64,000 bases of DNA from NCBI GenBank assembly GCA_018266955.1, contig JAFDZI010000022.1, positions 124,001 to 188,000 of the forward strand. Direction: 5' to 3'. Positions 1 to 8,257 of this stretch are shown piece after piece (positions within the stretch are counted from its first letter, which is position 1; every line of letters begins with the position of its first letter). The stretch is from Bacteroidota bacterium. GTDB lineage: Bacteria > Bacteroidota > Bacteroidia > Flavobacteriales > Weeksellaceae. Under the pieces are notes generated by a model. That model searched no databases. It was not told where the DNA came from and worked only from the letters and a program-made list of their open reading frames with translations. A program made the position numbers and the translations under genes.

Positions 1-1113
1 TTTGACAGGATGGTGGGTCATCGGAAAAAGTGACTGGAAAGCAGGATTGAGCCAAAATATCCCCAAAACTGCCACAAAGCTCAACTGAAAACCAACATCA
101 AACAACGCATACGAATCAAATAATAAAATTATAATTGCCGCCAAAGCCATGGCATGTAACAAATCTGGCTTCCGATGGATGAGTTCATAAATATAATACA
201 CCGAAATCATGATTGAACTTCTAACCACCGAATTTCCGAAGTCGATAAACAAAGTAAATATCCAAATAAAAAGTAAAGCCAATACAATGGCTAATTTTCT
301 GTACTTATTGGGTAAAATTTTCTTCAACAAAAACATAATACTCCAAAAAATAATGACCATGTGGGTGCCGGAAATCGCTAAAAAATGAACCAATCCTGTT
401 TTATTAAAATCCTGAACCAAATCCGCATCCATATCGGTTCTATCTGCCAATATTATCCCTTTTGTAAATTCTTTAGTTCTAGCACTTAAACCGCTATTAT
501 TGATGTTTTCCAACACCTGCCATCTTAACTGTTTTAGTTTTTCCCAAAAAGACATTTCTTTTTCGTCTTGCTCCAAAGCACCAACCATCCATGCTTGATG
601 AGAAATTCCTTTTCTTGCCAAATAAAGAGAATAATCAAATAGAAAATTATGTCTTGGCGTCTGTACTTGCTTTAACGATAAATTGGCTTTATAAAAATGC
701 TTAAAATCCAAAGAAGGATAACGAAAAGGAACCGACAAAACTACTTTTGAGGGCACAATCTCTTTTATTTTATTTCCTTTTACTAAAATAATTTCATACT
801 TTTTAAAATCCTTATTGCTATTGAGTTTTTGCTTGATATGAAACACATATTCTCCAGAATTTAGTTTTGTTTGGTGGTTATTTTGCATTTTATTCATTTC
901 ATGAAACCCAGCTCCCAATCCAACACATGAGATAAAACAGAGGAATAAATACCATCGTTTGAATCTTATTTTTTTTAAAGCCATCAAAAAGAAAAAACCA
1001 ACACTGCTGACTAAAAACAACCCCCACCCCAAAGTATTTATCTGAAAAAATTCAGATAATAAAATTCCAGCCATGAAAAACAGACTCAGCAAAAGCAATG
1101 GTTGACGATTCAT
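1..1113 (-). CDS. comEC: ComEC/Rec2 family DNA uptake channel (3' part missing)
   Basis: This reading frame is open from an ATG at 1113 to the window edge (371 codons), so the C-terminal part is missing. The visible part starts with three closely spaced hydrophobic helices, then a soluble region, then the family hallmark around residues 235-248 (HFLAISGTHM), then further hydrophobic helices. In the family, ComEC forms the inner-membrane channel that takes up single-stranded DNA during natural transformation. It lies 85 bp downstream of lpxB on the same strand and is probably co-transcribed. The metallo-beta-lactamase-like domain found in many homologues would lie outside the window. Confidence 0.88.
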   Translation of the reverse strand, partial: MNRQPLLLLSLFFMAGILLSEFFQINTLGWGLFLVSSVGFFFLMALKKIRFKRWYLFLCFISCVGLGAGFHEMNKMQNNHQTKLNSGEYVFHIKQKLNSNKDFKKYEIILVKGNKIKEIVPSKVVLSVPFRYPSLDFKHFYKANLSLKQVQTPRHNFLFDYSLYLARKGISHQAWMVGALEQDEKEMSFWEKLKQLRWQVLENINNSGLSARTKEFTKGIILADRTDMDADLVQDFNKTGLVHFLAISGTHMVIIFWSIMFLLKKILPNKYRKLAIVLALLFIWIFTLFIDFGNSVVRSSIMISVYYIYELIHRKPDLLHAMALAAIIILLFDSYALFDVGFQLSFVAVLGIFWLNPAFQSLFPMTHHPVK

Positions 1114-1198
1114 CTTATGGTTTTTTGGAATATCTAAATTAAAAAAAAATCATAACCTACTGATTATGATTTATTAAAAAATATTTTCTAAAAAAAAA

Positions 1199-2302
1199 TT
1201 ACATAGCAACAATTATTTCGGCAGCTTTTTCACTTGCCCCATGATTGCCAAGTTTGTTTTTAAGTTCTAGATAATCTGCCATTATTTTATTCCTATTTTC
1301 ATGAAGAATAAGATTCAGTTCTTTGACAATATTTTCGGTATTCAAATCGTGTTGAATGAGCTCTTTCACCACTTCTCTATCCATAATTAAATTAACCAAT
1401 GAAATAAAACGGATATTCTTAACCAATCGTTTTCCAATTTCATAAGAAATGGTACTTGCCTTATAGCAAACTACTTCCGGCACCTGCAACAATGCAGTTT
1501 CCAAAGTGGCAGTACCACTTGTCACCAAGGCAGCACGGGCACAACGGAGCAAATCATAGGTTTCGTTGGAGACAAAATGAACTTGTGCATTAACAAACTG
1601 TTGGTAAAAATCTTTTGTCAAACTAGGTGCACCAGCAATCACGAATTGATAATTAGGAAAAAAAGGCATCACAGAAAGCATAATCGCCAGCATTTTTTCC
1701 ACTTCTTGTTTTCTAGAGCCAGGCAATAATGCGATAATCTCTCGATGATCTAATTGATGTTTCTTTTTAAACTCATCTTCAGAAATGGGTTGAAGTTTCT
1801 CTATGGCATCCAATAACGGATGGCCTACAAAATGAGCTTGCACTTTGTGTTTTGCATAAAAATCTTTTTCAAACGGAAGAATCACCAACATTTCATCTAC
1901 ATATTTTTGGATGGTTTTTACTCTTCCTTCCTTCCAAGCCCAAAGCTGAGGAGAAATATAATACGCTACTTTTATTCCATTTTCTTTTGCAAATTTTGCA
2001 ATTCTGAGGTTAAATCCTGGATAATCAATCAAAACCAACACATCCGGCTTGTAGGCAGCAATATCTTTTTTGCAAAAATTAATATTACCAAGAATGGTAT
2101 TAATATTTTTCGCCACTTCCAAAAAACCCATAAAAGCGAGATCTTTGTAGTGCTTCACGGGTTTTTTGCCTGTTTCTTTTTCCATAAGATCGCCACCCCA
2201 AAAACGAATTTCGGCTTGTCTATCTTTCTTTAATAGGGCTTGTATCAAATTGCTTCCATGCAAATCTCCAGAGGCTTCGCCAGCAATAATATAGTATTTC
2301 AT
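1199..2302 (-). CDS. lpxB: Lipid-A-disaccharide synthase
   Basis: The 367-aa product is the GT19 glycosyltransferase that joins UDP-2,3-diacylglucosamine and lipid X to form the lipid A disaccharide at the inner face of the cytoplasmic membrane. The N-terminal GEASGD motif (residues 8-13), DYPGFN (93-98), ISPQ (117-119 region), FVGHP (158-162) and LLPGSR (192-197) are all typical. The length is normal for the family. lpxK, the next lipid A enzyme, lies about 2.4 kb away on the same strand but not in the same operon. comEC follows downstream. Confidence 0.95.
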   Translation of the reverse strand: MKYYIIAGEASGDLHGSNLIQALLKKDRQAEIRFWGGDLMEKETGKKPVKHYKDLAFMGFLEVAKNINTILGNINFCKKDIAAYKPDVLVLIDYPGFNLRIAKFAKENGIKVAYYISPQLWAWKEGRVKTIQKYVDEMLVILPFEKDFYAKHKVQAHFVGHPLLDAIEKLQPISEDEFKKKHQLDHREIIALLPGSRKQEVEKMLAIMLSVMPFFPNYQFVIAGAPSLTKDFYQQFVNAQVHFVSNETYDLLRCARAALVTSGTATLETALLQVPEVVCYKASTISYEIGKRLVKNIRFISLVNLIMDREVVKELIQHDLNTENIVKELNLILHENRNKIMADYLELKNKLGNHGASEKAAEIIVAM

Positions 2303-2429
2303 AAGTAGTTCTTAATTGTTTTCAAAGGTCATCTGCAATCATCTCTATTCATTATCTTTTGATTAAAAATGATTTACCAAGGCAATTTCATCAATTGAAC
2401 AGATGACAAAATATTCTCTTCATGCCATC

Positions 2430-2462
2430 TTGAATGACTTTGAACAATAATGTTTAAATTTG
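2430..2462 (+). promoter_or_regulatory. Bacteroidota-type promoter for the DUF2480 gene
   Basis: TTG at 2430-2432 is followed after 22 nt by TAAATTTG (2455-2462), matching the Bacteroidota -33/-7 pattern. The gene starts 20 nt downstream. This is a pattern match only. Confidence 0.5.
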
Positions 2463-2482
2463 TCCAAATATACGAATAATCG

Positions 2483-2992
2483 ATGTCTGAAGAATTTGAA
2501 ATACAAAATAAAGTAGCCAACAGTGGATTGATAAACTTTGATATAGCCAGCCTAGTGCCAAAAGGTGAAAGAAAAGGAATAGACCTGAAAGATTTTTTGT
2601 TTGAAGGACTCATTTTAAAAGAAAAAGACTTTAGAGAAAAAGTGAACTTATGGGACACCAGTCCATACAAAAATTGCTTTGTGTACATCTACAATTCTGC
2701 CGATGCCATTGTCCCTCTTTGGTCCTATTTTTTACTTACAGCCAAATTAAGTGGTTTGACTCAAAAGATTGTTTTTGGAAACCGTGAAGATTTGGAAGTC
2801 TTACTTATGCACCAAGCCATACAAAGACATGATTTTTCTGATTTAAAAAATAAAAGAGTTTTGGTAAAAGGATGTTCGGATATTTACATTCCAGAAAATG
2901 CCTATATAGAATTGGTTGAACAATTAAAACCTTTAGTAAAATCGCTTATGTTTGGGGAAGCATGCTCTAATGTTCCTATTTTTAAAAATTAA
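2483..2992 (+). CDS. DUF2480 family protein
   Basis: The 169-aa product has no signal peptide or membrane segment. It resembles the DUF2480 family of small Bacteroidota proteins of unknown function: an N-terminal stretch with NSGLINFDIA, then a conserved centre rich in aromatic residues (PLWSYFLLTAKL, roughly residues 79-90), and a conserved KGCSDIYIPENAY region near 130-142. It is transcribed divergently from lpxB and carries its own promoter. The family assignment is by recognition of sequence style, and no function is claimed. Confidence 0.8.
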   Translation: MSEEFEIQNKVANSGLINFDIASLVPKGERKGIDLKDFLFEGLILKEKDFREKVNLWDTSPYKNCFVYIYNSADAIVPLWSYFLLTAKLSGLTQKIVFGNREDLEVLLMHQAIQRHDFSDLKNKRVLVKGCSDIYIPENAYIELVEQLKPLVKSLMFGEACSNVPIFKN

Positions 2993-3084
2993 CCTTTTTT
3001 TATTGCAAAATTCTTTTTAAATCTTTTTAAAAAATTGCGATAAATATCGCTAGTAAAAAAATCTAATTAATCAAAAATAATATC

Positions 3085-3092
3085 TACATTTG
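3085..3092 (+). promoter_or_regulatory. -7 element for the DUF937 gene
   Basis: TACATTTG matches the Bacteroidota -7 consensus TAnnTTTG and lies 28 nt before the start codon. No clear TTG -33 element is seen. Confidence 0.4.
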
Positions 3093-3120
3093 ATAAATCA
3101 ATTTAAAAAAATAGAACACA

Positions 3121-3750
3121 ATGAGTTTATTAGATTTAATTACCGGAAATTCCGGAGACCAAGTAGCCCAAGAAGCAGAGAACAGATTTGGCATTTCTAA
3201 AGGTCAAATTTTAGCACTATTGGCTGTAGCTGCCCCCATTATCATTAGCCAATTAAGAAAAAATGCCGAAAAAAGTCCTGAAGAAGCCAACAACATCAAT
3301 AATGCGCTTAACAAACACAATGGAAGTGTACTCAGCAACCCTGCCCAAGCAGACGAAGCTGATGGAAATTCCATTCTATCGCACATTTTTGGAAACAATA
3401 AAGCCAATGTAGAAAACCAACTAGCACAGTCATCTGGGATTTCTATGGACAAAATTGGTCCTATCCTTTCCATGTTGGCTCCTATAGTTATGGGTTATAT
3501 TGGTGGGCAAAAACAACAATCTGGCGGCAACGACTTAGGAGGTTTGTTGGGAGGTATTTTGGGCAATGCACAATCTCAATCAGCACAAAGCAATGACCCA
3601 CTTTCCAATATACTAGGCTCTGTACTTGGAGGTGGACAAGCACAAAATGGAGGCGGCATTGGAGACTTATTAGGATCTGTACTCGGTGGTGGCCAACAAC
3701 AAGGAGGCGGACTAGGTTCTATTTTAGGAAATATTCTGGGTGGAAAATAA
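3121..3750 (+). CDS. DUF937 domain-containing protein
   Basis: The 209-aa product has an N-terminal helical DUF937-type domain with two similar halves (about residues 1-60 and 85-125; both contain short AVAAPIII/SMLAPIVM hydrophobic motifs). A low-complexity C-terminus follows, with repeated GGLLGGILGN/GSVLGGG units and Gln/Gly tracts (residues about 135-209). No signal peptide is visible. The function of the family is unknown. The gene stands alone between its own promoter and a strong terminator, so it is probably monocistronic. Confidence 0.8.
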   Translation: MSLLDLITGNSGDQVAQEAENRFGISKGQILALLAVAAPIIISQLRKNAEKSPEEANNINNALNKHNGSVLSNPAQADEADGNSILSHIFGNNKANVENQLAQSSGISMDKIGPILSMLAPIVMGYIGGQKQQSGGNDLGGLLGGILGNAQSQSAQSNDPLSNILGSVLGGGQAQNGGGIGDLLGSVLGGGQQQGGGLGSILGNILGGK

Positions 3751-3773
3751 TTTACACCTTCCATAAACTATAA

Positions 3774-3803
3774 AAAAAGCTTCGCAAATTTGCGAAGCTT
3801 TTT
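3774..3803 (+). terminator. Terminator after the DUF937 gene
   Basis: A perfect 30-bp palindrome (AAAAAGCTTCGCAAA and its complement) ends in a T run, 23 bp after the DUF937 stop codon. The A run on the other side lets it serve the converging PNP gene as well. Confidence 0.8.
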
Positions 3804-3854
3804 ATTTTTCTGAGTGATAAACCAATCTTTCTAAAATCGAATTATTACCGTTTC

Positions 3855-4673
3855 TTAATTGCTGTAATTTTTTACAAGTCCTTTTACAATGCGAATAACA
3901 TGAGGCATGGCTTTATTGGCGGCTTGTAGTACCTCATCATGAGATACTGCATACGAAATATCCGGTCCTCCTAAATCTGTGATTACGGAAATCCCAAAGC
4001 AATCCATCCCCTGATGTTTGGCCACGATAACCTCTGGCACCGTACTCATACCCACCGCATCAGCACCCATGGCTTTTACCATTCCGTATTCTGCTGGGGT
4101 TTCAAATGTAGGACCTTGTAACGCAAGATAAACACCCACATGATAGGGTATTCCAGCTTGGATTGCGTATTCTTCTGCTATGGCCAACATTTTCTTATGA
4201 TAAGGCTCGCTCATATCAACAAAACGAGGTCCCAGTTCATCTATATTTTTCCCACGCAATGGATGTTCTGGCATAAGATTGATATGGTCTTTGATGAGCA
4301 TTACATCGCCCACTTTAAAATTTTTGTTCACCCCACCTGAAGCATTGGATAAAATGAGATTTTGAATTCCTAATAATTTAAAAACTCTAAATGGGAAAGT
4401 AACGGTTTCCATACTATGTCCTTCGTAGTAATGAAACCGACCGCTCATGAGTAAAACTTTTTTCCCTTCAAGTAAGCCATAGATGAGTTGTCCGCCATGT
4501 CCTACAACAGTGGTTTGTGGGAAATTAGGAATATCTTTATAGTCCATCACCTGCAAAGGTTGAACTTCATTTTTCAAAGCACCAAGACCCGATCCAAGCA
4601 CTATCGCAAAATCTGGTTGCTCTTGTATTACCTGATGTATAAAATGTGCCGTTTCTTTAATTTTTTCTAACAT
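3855..4673 (-). CDS. Purine-nucleoside phosphorylase (trimeric type)
   Basis: The 272-aa product is a PNP of the low-molecular-mass, inosine/guanosine-preferring trimeric class. It splits purine nucleosides with phosphate to base plus ribose-1-phosphate in the cytosol. Visible landmarks are the phosphate loop GSGLG (27-31), GRFHYYEG (78-85), NASGGVN (110-116), GPTFETPAE (187-195) and GMSTVPE (208-214). Its start codon lies inside the 3' end of lpxK (17-bp overlap), so the two genes are transcribed and probably translated together although their pathways are unrelated. Confidence 0.93.
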   Translation of the reverse strand: MLEKIKETAHFIHQVIQEQPDFAIVLGSGLGALKNEVQPLQVMDYKDIPNFPQTTVVGHGGQLIYGLLEGKKVLLMSGRFHYYEGHSMETVTFPFRVFKLLGIQNLILSNASGGVNKNFKVGDVMLIKDHINLMPEHPLRGKNIDELGPRFVDMSEPYHKKMLAIAEEYAIQAGIPYHVGVYLALQGPTFETPAEYGMVKAMGADAVGMSTVPEVIVAKHQGMDCFGISVITDLGGPDISYAVSHDEVLQAANKAMPHVIRIVKGLVKNYSN

Positions 4674-5682
4674 AATCCAAAATCAATTGATCAAATTCTT
4701 CTTTTTTGTCGATACTTACATTTATGGGCCAGTAAAAAATAATATCTCTTAATTGGTCGTAGGTTTTCAGTCGAACGAAATCTTTTTCCGTAGTCAAAAT
4801 CAATTTATAATCTCCCATTTTACGGTATTCTGTCAGGATATTTTTAATATCCGATTCGGTAAAACTGTGGTGATCTCTAAATTTCAGGTGCTTCACTCTT
4901 TGGGAAAATTTATGTAAATGTTTCACCAAAGGATTTGGATTGGCAATTCCCGTTATGAGCAGTATATCGTAATAATTCAAATTATTATCCGGTATGGATT
5001 TATCTTTAGAATAAATATTCTCATCATAATTAATGGATGAAAAGAATATTTTTTGTTCGGGTTTGGCTTTAATTCTTGTTTTATAGAATTGTTTTTTTTC
5101 TTCCGTTAAATCGTCAGGACATTTAGAAACCATAATTACTTGGGCTCTGGAAGCACCAGATCTAGACTCTCTGAGGTCTCCGGCTGGCAATAAATAATCT
5201 TTAAAATAAGGATCATTATAATCTGTCATCAAGATATTAAACCCGGGCTTTATCGCTCTATGTTGGTAAGCATCATCTAACAAAAGCACAGACAAGTCCA
5301 TTTCAGAAATCATCTTTTTAGCACCGGAGACACGATCCTCACAAACACCAACAACAAAACGGTTTTTGAATCGTTCAAAAAGCTGCATTGCTTCATCGCC
5401 TACCATTTTATAATTGCTTTCGTAATTGGTAATCATATATCCTTTGGTTACCCTTCCGTATCCTCTAGACAAAACGCCTGTACGATAGTATTTGGAAATT
5501 AAATCTGCCAAATACATCACCATAGGCGATTTTCCAGAACCTCCAACCGATAAATTTCCCACACAAATAAGAGGCGTTTGAAATCGTACAGATTTCTTTA
5601 ATCCTATATTGTACAGAACATTTCGGGTGGTAGTCCCAATATTATATAGAATAGAGAATGGATAGAGGTACCATCTTTTCAT
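4657..5682 (-). CDS. lpxK: Tetraacyldisaccharide 4'-kinase
   Basis: The 341-aa product phosphorylates the 4' position of the lipid A disaccharide at the inner membrane. A short N-terminal hydrophobic stretch (about 5-25) is followed by the P-loop region GNLSVGGSGKSP (42-53), and then LSRGYGR and the LLDDAYQH motif typical of LpxK. The length is normal. It is the first gene of a two-gene operon with the overlapping phosphorylase gene downstream. Confidence 0.94.
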   Translation of the reverse strand: MKRWYLYPFSILYNIGTTTRNVLYNIGLKKSVRFQTPLICVGNLSVGGSGKSPMVMYLADLISKYYRTGVLSRGYGRVTKGYMITNYESNYKMVGDEAMQLFERFKNRFVVGVCEDRVSGAKKMISEMDLSVLLLDDAYQHRAIKPGFNILMTDYNDPYFKDYLLPAGDLRESRSGASRAQVIMVSKCPDDLTEEKKQFYKTRIKAKPEQKIFFSSINYDENIYSKDKSIPDNNLNYYDILLITGIANPNPLVKHLHKFSQRVKHLKFRDHHSFTESDIKNILTEYRKMGDYKLILTTEKDFVRLKTYDQLRDIIFYWPINVSIDKKEEFDQLILDYVRKN

Positions 5683-6047
5683 ATGGAGATTATTATTGTT
5701 TTTTAAAGGTCATATAAAATCGTCTATCTTCATCAGTGCTGGATTGCAAAGGTTGTTAACGGCGATTTCATGGGCAATGATTAAATTTCATGATTACAAA
5801 AAAATGTTGCATAGTAGTATCTCAAACAATACAACATTCACAATTCACAAAAATATCATAAACTATGAGATTAAACAAAAAAATATGAATCTTAGAGTTT
5901 AAATATTTTCAAAATAAAACTAAGTGACAAAATAATTCTTTTTGGAATGCTTAAATCAAGTAAAAACCATCCATTATTTGGCGTAAAACAATATGTAACT
6001 ATCCATAGCTGTACAAGAATTCATATCTTTGCAATTATTTTTTTACA
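5683..6047. promoter_or_regulatory. Divergent lpxK/argS intergenic region with argS promoter
   Basis: This 365-bp A+T-rich gap separates divergent lpxK and argS. TATCTTTG at 6024-6031 (plus strand) matches the -7 consensus and lies 16 bp before the argS ATG. I see no convincing gene or structured RNA in the rest. A 68-codon frame at 5696-5902 has no credible features. Confidence 0.5.
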
Positions 6048-7811
6048 ATGAATATTAAGTTAGAACTACAGAAGAAAATTTCAGAAATTGTGCACCAACT
6101 GTATCAATTAGAAGGGCAAAATTTAGAAATTCAAGAAAACAAGACCGATTTCGAAGGCGATTTTACCATTGTAATTTTTCCTTTGGTTAAAGCCCTTAAA
6201 AAAAGTCCCGATGCTTTGGGAACAGAATTGGGTGATGCACTAAGGCAGTCTGTAGCATATATTAATCATTATCAGGTAGTAAAAGGTTTTGTAAATGTGA
6301 GCATCAACAATGAATTGTTCTTGGAGCAATTCAACTTTCTGAAAAACAACTGGAAAGAAACCACAAAGAAAAACCAAACGGTAATGGTAGAATATTCCTC
6401 TCCCAACACCAACAAACCGCTGCATTTAGGGCATGTTCGAAATAATCTTTTGGGTTTTTCGGTTGCTAAAATATTGGAAGAAGCCGGCTTTGATGTTATC
6501 AAAACTCAAATCATCAACGACAGAGGCATCCATATTTGCAAATCCATGTTGGCGTGGCAAAAATTCGGAAATGGAGAGACTCCTAACACCCAAAATATAA
6601 AAGGAGATAAACTCGTAGGTAACTATTATGTGGAATTCGATAAAGAGTACAAAGCCCAGATAAAAGACTTACAAGCCCAAGGATTGGATGAAGAAGCAGC
6701 AAAAAAACAAGCTCCTATTATTGTAGAAGCTCAGAAAATGTTGTTGGAATGGGAACAGGAAAATCCAGAAGTACGACAACTTTGGCAAACCATGAATGAG
6801 TGGGTTTATGCAGGATTCAATGAGACCTACAAAAGAATGGGGGTCGCTTTTGACCAAGTGCAATACGAAAGTAAAACTTACATTTTGGGTAAAGACCTTA
6901 TTACAGTGGGACTACAAAAAGGCATTTTCTACCGTAAAGACGATGGTTCTGTTTGGGTGGACTTTACCGATGAAGGGCTAGATCAAAAACTATTATTGCG
7001 TGGCGATGGCACCTCTGTCTATATGACGCAAGACTTGGGAACAGCGGTGGAACGATTCAAAGATAACGACATTCAGCAGCTTATTTATACGGTAGGAAAC
7101 GAACAAGACTACCACTTCCAGGTATTATTTAAAATTTTGAAAAAATTAGGCTACGCTTGGGCAGAACATCTTCACCACTTATCTTATGGTATGGTAGAGT
7201 TGCCAGAAGGAAAAATGAAATCCAGAGAAGGAACCGTTGTAGATGCCGATGACCTAATGCAGGAAATGTACGAAACCGCAAAGCAAAAAGCACAAGAACT
7301 AGGAAAACTCGAAAATTTAACCGAGGATGAAAAAGAAATTTCTTACGAAACGGTAGGCTTGGGTGCTTTAAAATATTTCATATTAAAAGTTGACCCGAAA
7401 AAGAAAATGCTTTTCGACCCGAAAAAATCTGTAGATTTCGAAGGGAATACCGCCCCTTTCATACAATATACCTATGCCAGAATACAGTCTTTATTAGCAA
7501 AATCTGAAAAGCAAAACTGGGAAAACATCCAAGGAATAGCATTAAATGCGTCGGAAAAAAACCTTCTCCTCTTGCTTTCCAATTATAAAGAAGTGGTACA
7601 AAAAGCAGCACAAAGCCTTAGTCCGGCATTGGTGGCCAACTTTGTATTTGATTTGGTAAAATCCTACAATTCTTTTTACCAAAACAACCCAATTCTGAAC
7701 CATGACAATGAGGATATTAAAAACTTCAGACTGCAATTATCCGCATTAACTGGAGAGGTTATAAAAAAATCCCTTTCCTTATTGGGAATAGGCACAGTCA
7801 ACAGAATGTAA
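6048..7811 (+). CDS. argS: Arginine--tRNA ligase
   Basis: The 587-aa class I synthetase charges tRNA-Arg with arginine using ATP. It has the N-terminal additional domain (about 1-105) and the HIGH-type signature PNTNKPLHLGH (119-129). The KMSKS-equivalent KMKSREGT lies near residue 390, and the C-terminal DALR anticodon-binding domain ends the protein. The length is standard. It has its own promoter and a strong terminator, so it is a single-gene transcript. Confidence 0.97.
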   Translation: MNIKLELQKKISEIVHQLYQLEGQNLEIQENKTDFEGDFTIVIFPLVKALKKSPDALGTELGDALRQSVAYINHYQVVKGFVNVSINNELFLEQFNFLKNNWKETTKKNQTVMVEYSSPNTNKPLHLGHVRNNLLGFSVAKILEEAGFDVIKTQIINDRGIHICKSMLAWQKFGNGETPNTQNIKGDKLVGNYYVEFDKEYKAQIKDLQAQGLDEEAAKKQAPIIVEAQKMLLEWEQENPEVRQLWQTMNEWVYAGFNETYKRMGVAFDQVQYESKTYILGKDLITVGLQKGIFYRKDDGSVWVDFTDEGLDQKLLLRGDGTSVYMTQDLGTAVERFKDNDIQQLIYTVGNEQDYHFQVLFKILKKLGYAWAEHLHHLSYGMVELPEGKMKSREGTVVDADDLMQEMYETAKQKAQELGKLENLTEDEKEISYETVGLGALKYFILKVDPKKKMLFDPKKSVDFEGNTAPFIQYTYARIQSLLAKSEKQNWENIQGIALNASEKNLLLLLSNYKEVVQKAAQSLSPALVANFVFDLVKSYNSFYQNNPILNHDNEDIKNFRLQLSALTGEVIKKSLSLLGIGTVNRM

Positions 7812-7831
7812 AACTGCCACAACACAATTAT

Positions 7832-7870
7832 AAAGAGATTCTCTGCCAAACTAGAGAATCTCTTTTTTTT
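7832..7870 (+). terminator. argS terminator
   Basis: A 13-bp stem (AAAGAGATTCTCT, complement 8 nt later) is followed by a run of eight or more T residues, 20 bp after the argS stop. Confidence 0.88.
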
Positions 7871-7965
7871 GTGTAAAATACGACCATCGGCTTATTGATT
7901 ATATACTGACAAGATTCCCAATTTTGCAATGTAGCGATACAAAACTCATTAATACTACTTAGCCT

Positions 7966-8220
7966 ATGTCTTATATACTATCAGCCATCATTATATTATT
8001 TCTTTTTTTTATGACCCTTATTTACTTTAAATTTCAACAAGAAATTTGTAAAAACAAAAGGCATCTTTTGGACATTGAACACAAAATTGAATATCAAAAA
8101 GAAATCAATTCCAAGTTAAGCAATACTGACTCAAGCCTTTCTGTTAAAAGATCAGACTTAGACGATGCTCAAAAAGAAACCTTAGAAATTCATCGTGAAA
8201 TTTTTGGGAAACTGAAGTAG
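7966..8220 (+). CDS. Small membrane-anchored coiled-coil protein, unknown
   Basis: The 84-aa product has one N-terminal membrane helix (about residues 3-24, ILSAIIILFLFFMTLIYF). A charged segment likely to form a coiled coil follows (about 28-80). I do not recognise a family. It lies 37 bp before the TPR sensor kinase gene on the same strand and may be the first gene of that operon, so a link with the sensor is possible but unproven. Confidence 0.55.
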   Translation: MSYILSAIIILFLFFMTLIYFKFQQEICKNKRHLLDIEHKIEYQKEINSKLSNTDSSLSVKRSDLDDAQKETLEIHREIFGKLK

Positions 8221-8257
8221 TAAAAATTTATTAATTTTATTAATTAAAAAAAACACG

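Noticed and set aside
5696-5902. 68-codon open frame between lpxK and argS
   Set aside because: No signal, domain or codon pattern, in an A+T-rich promoter region.
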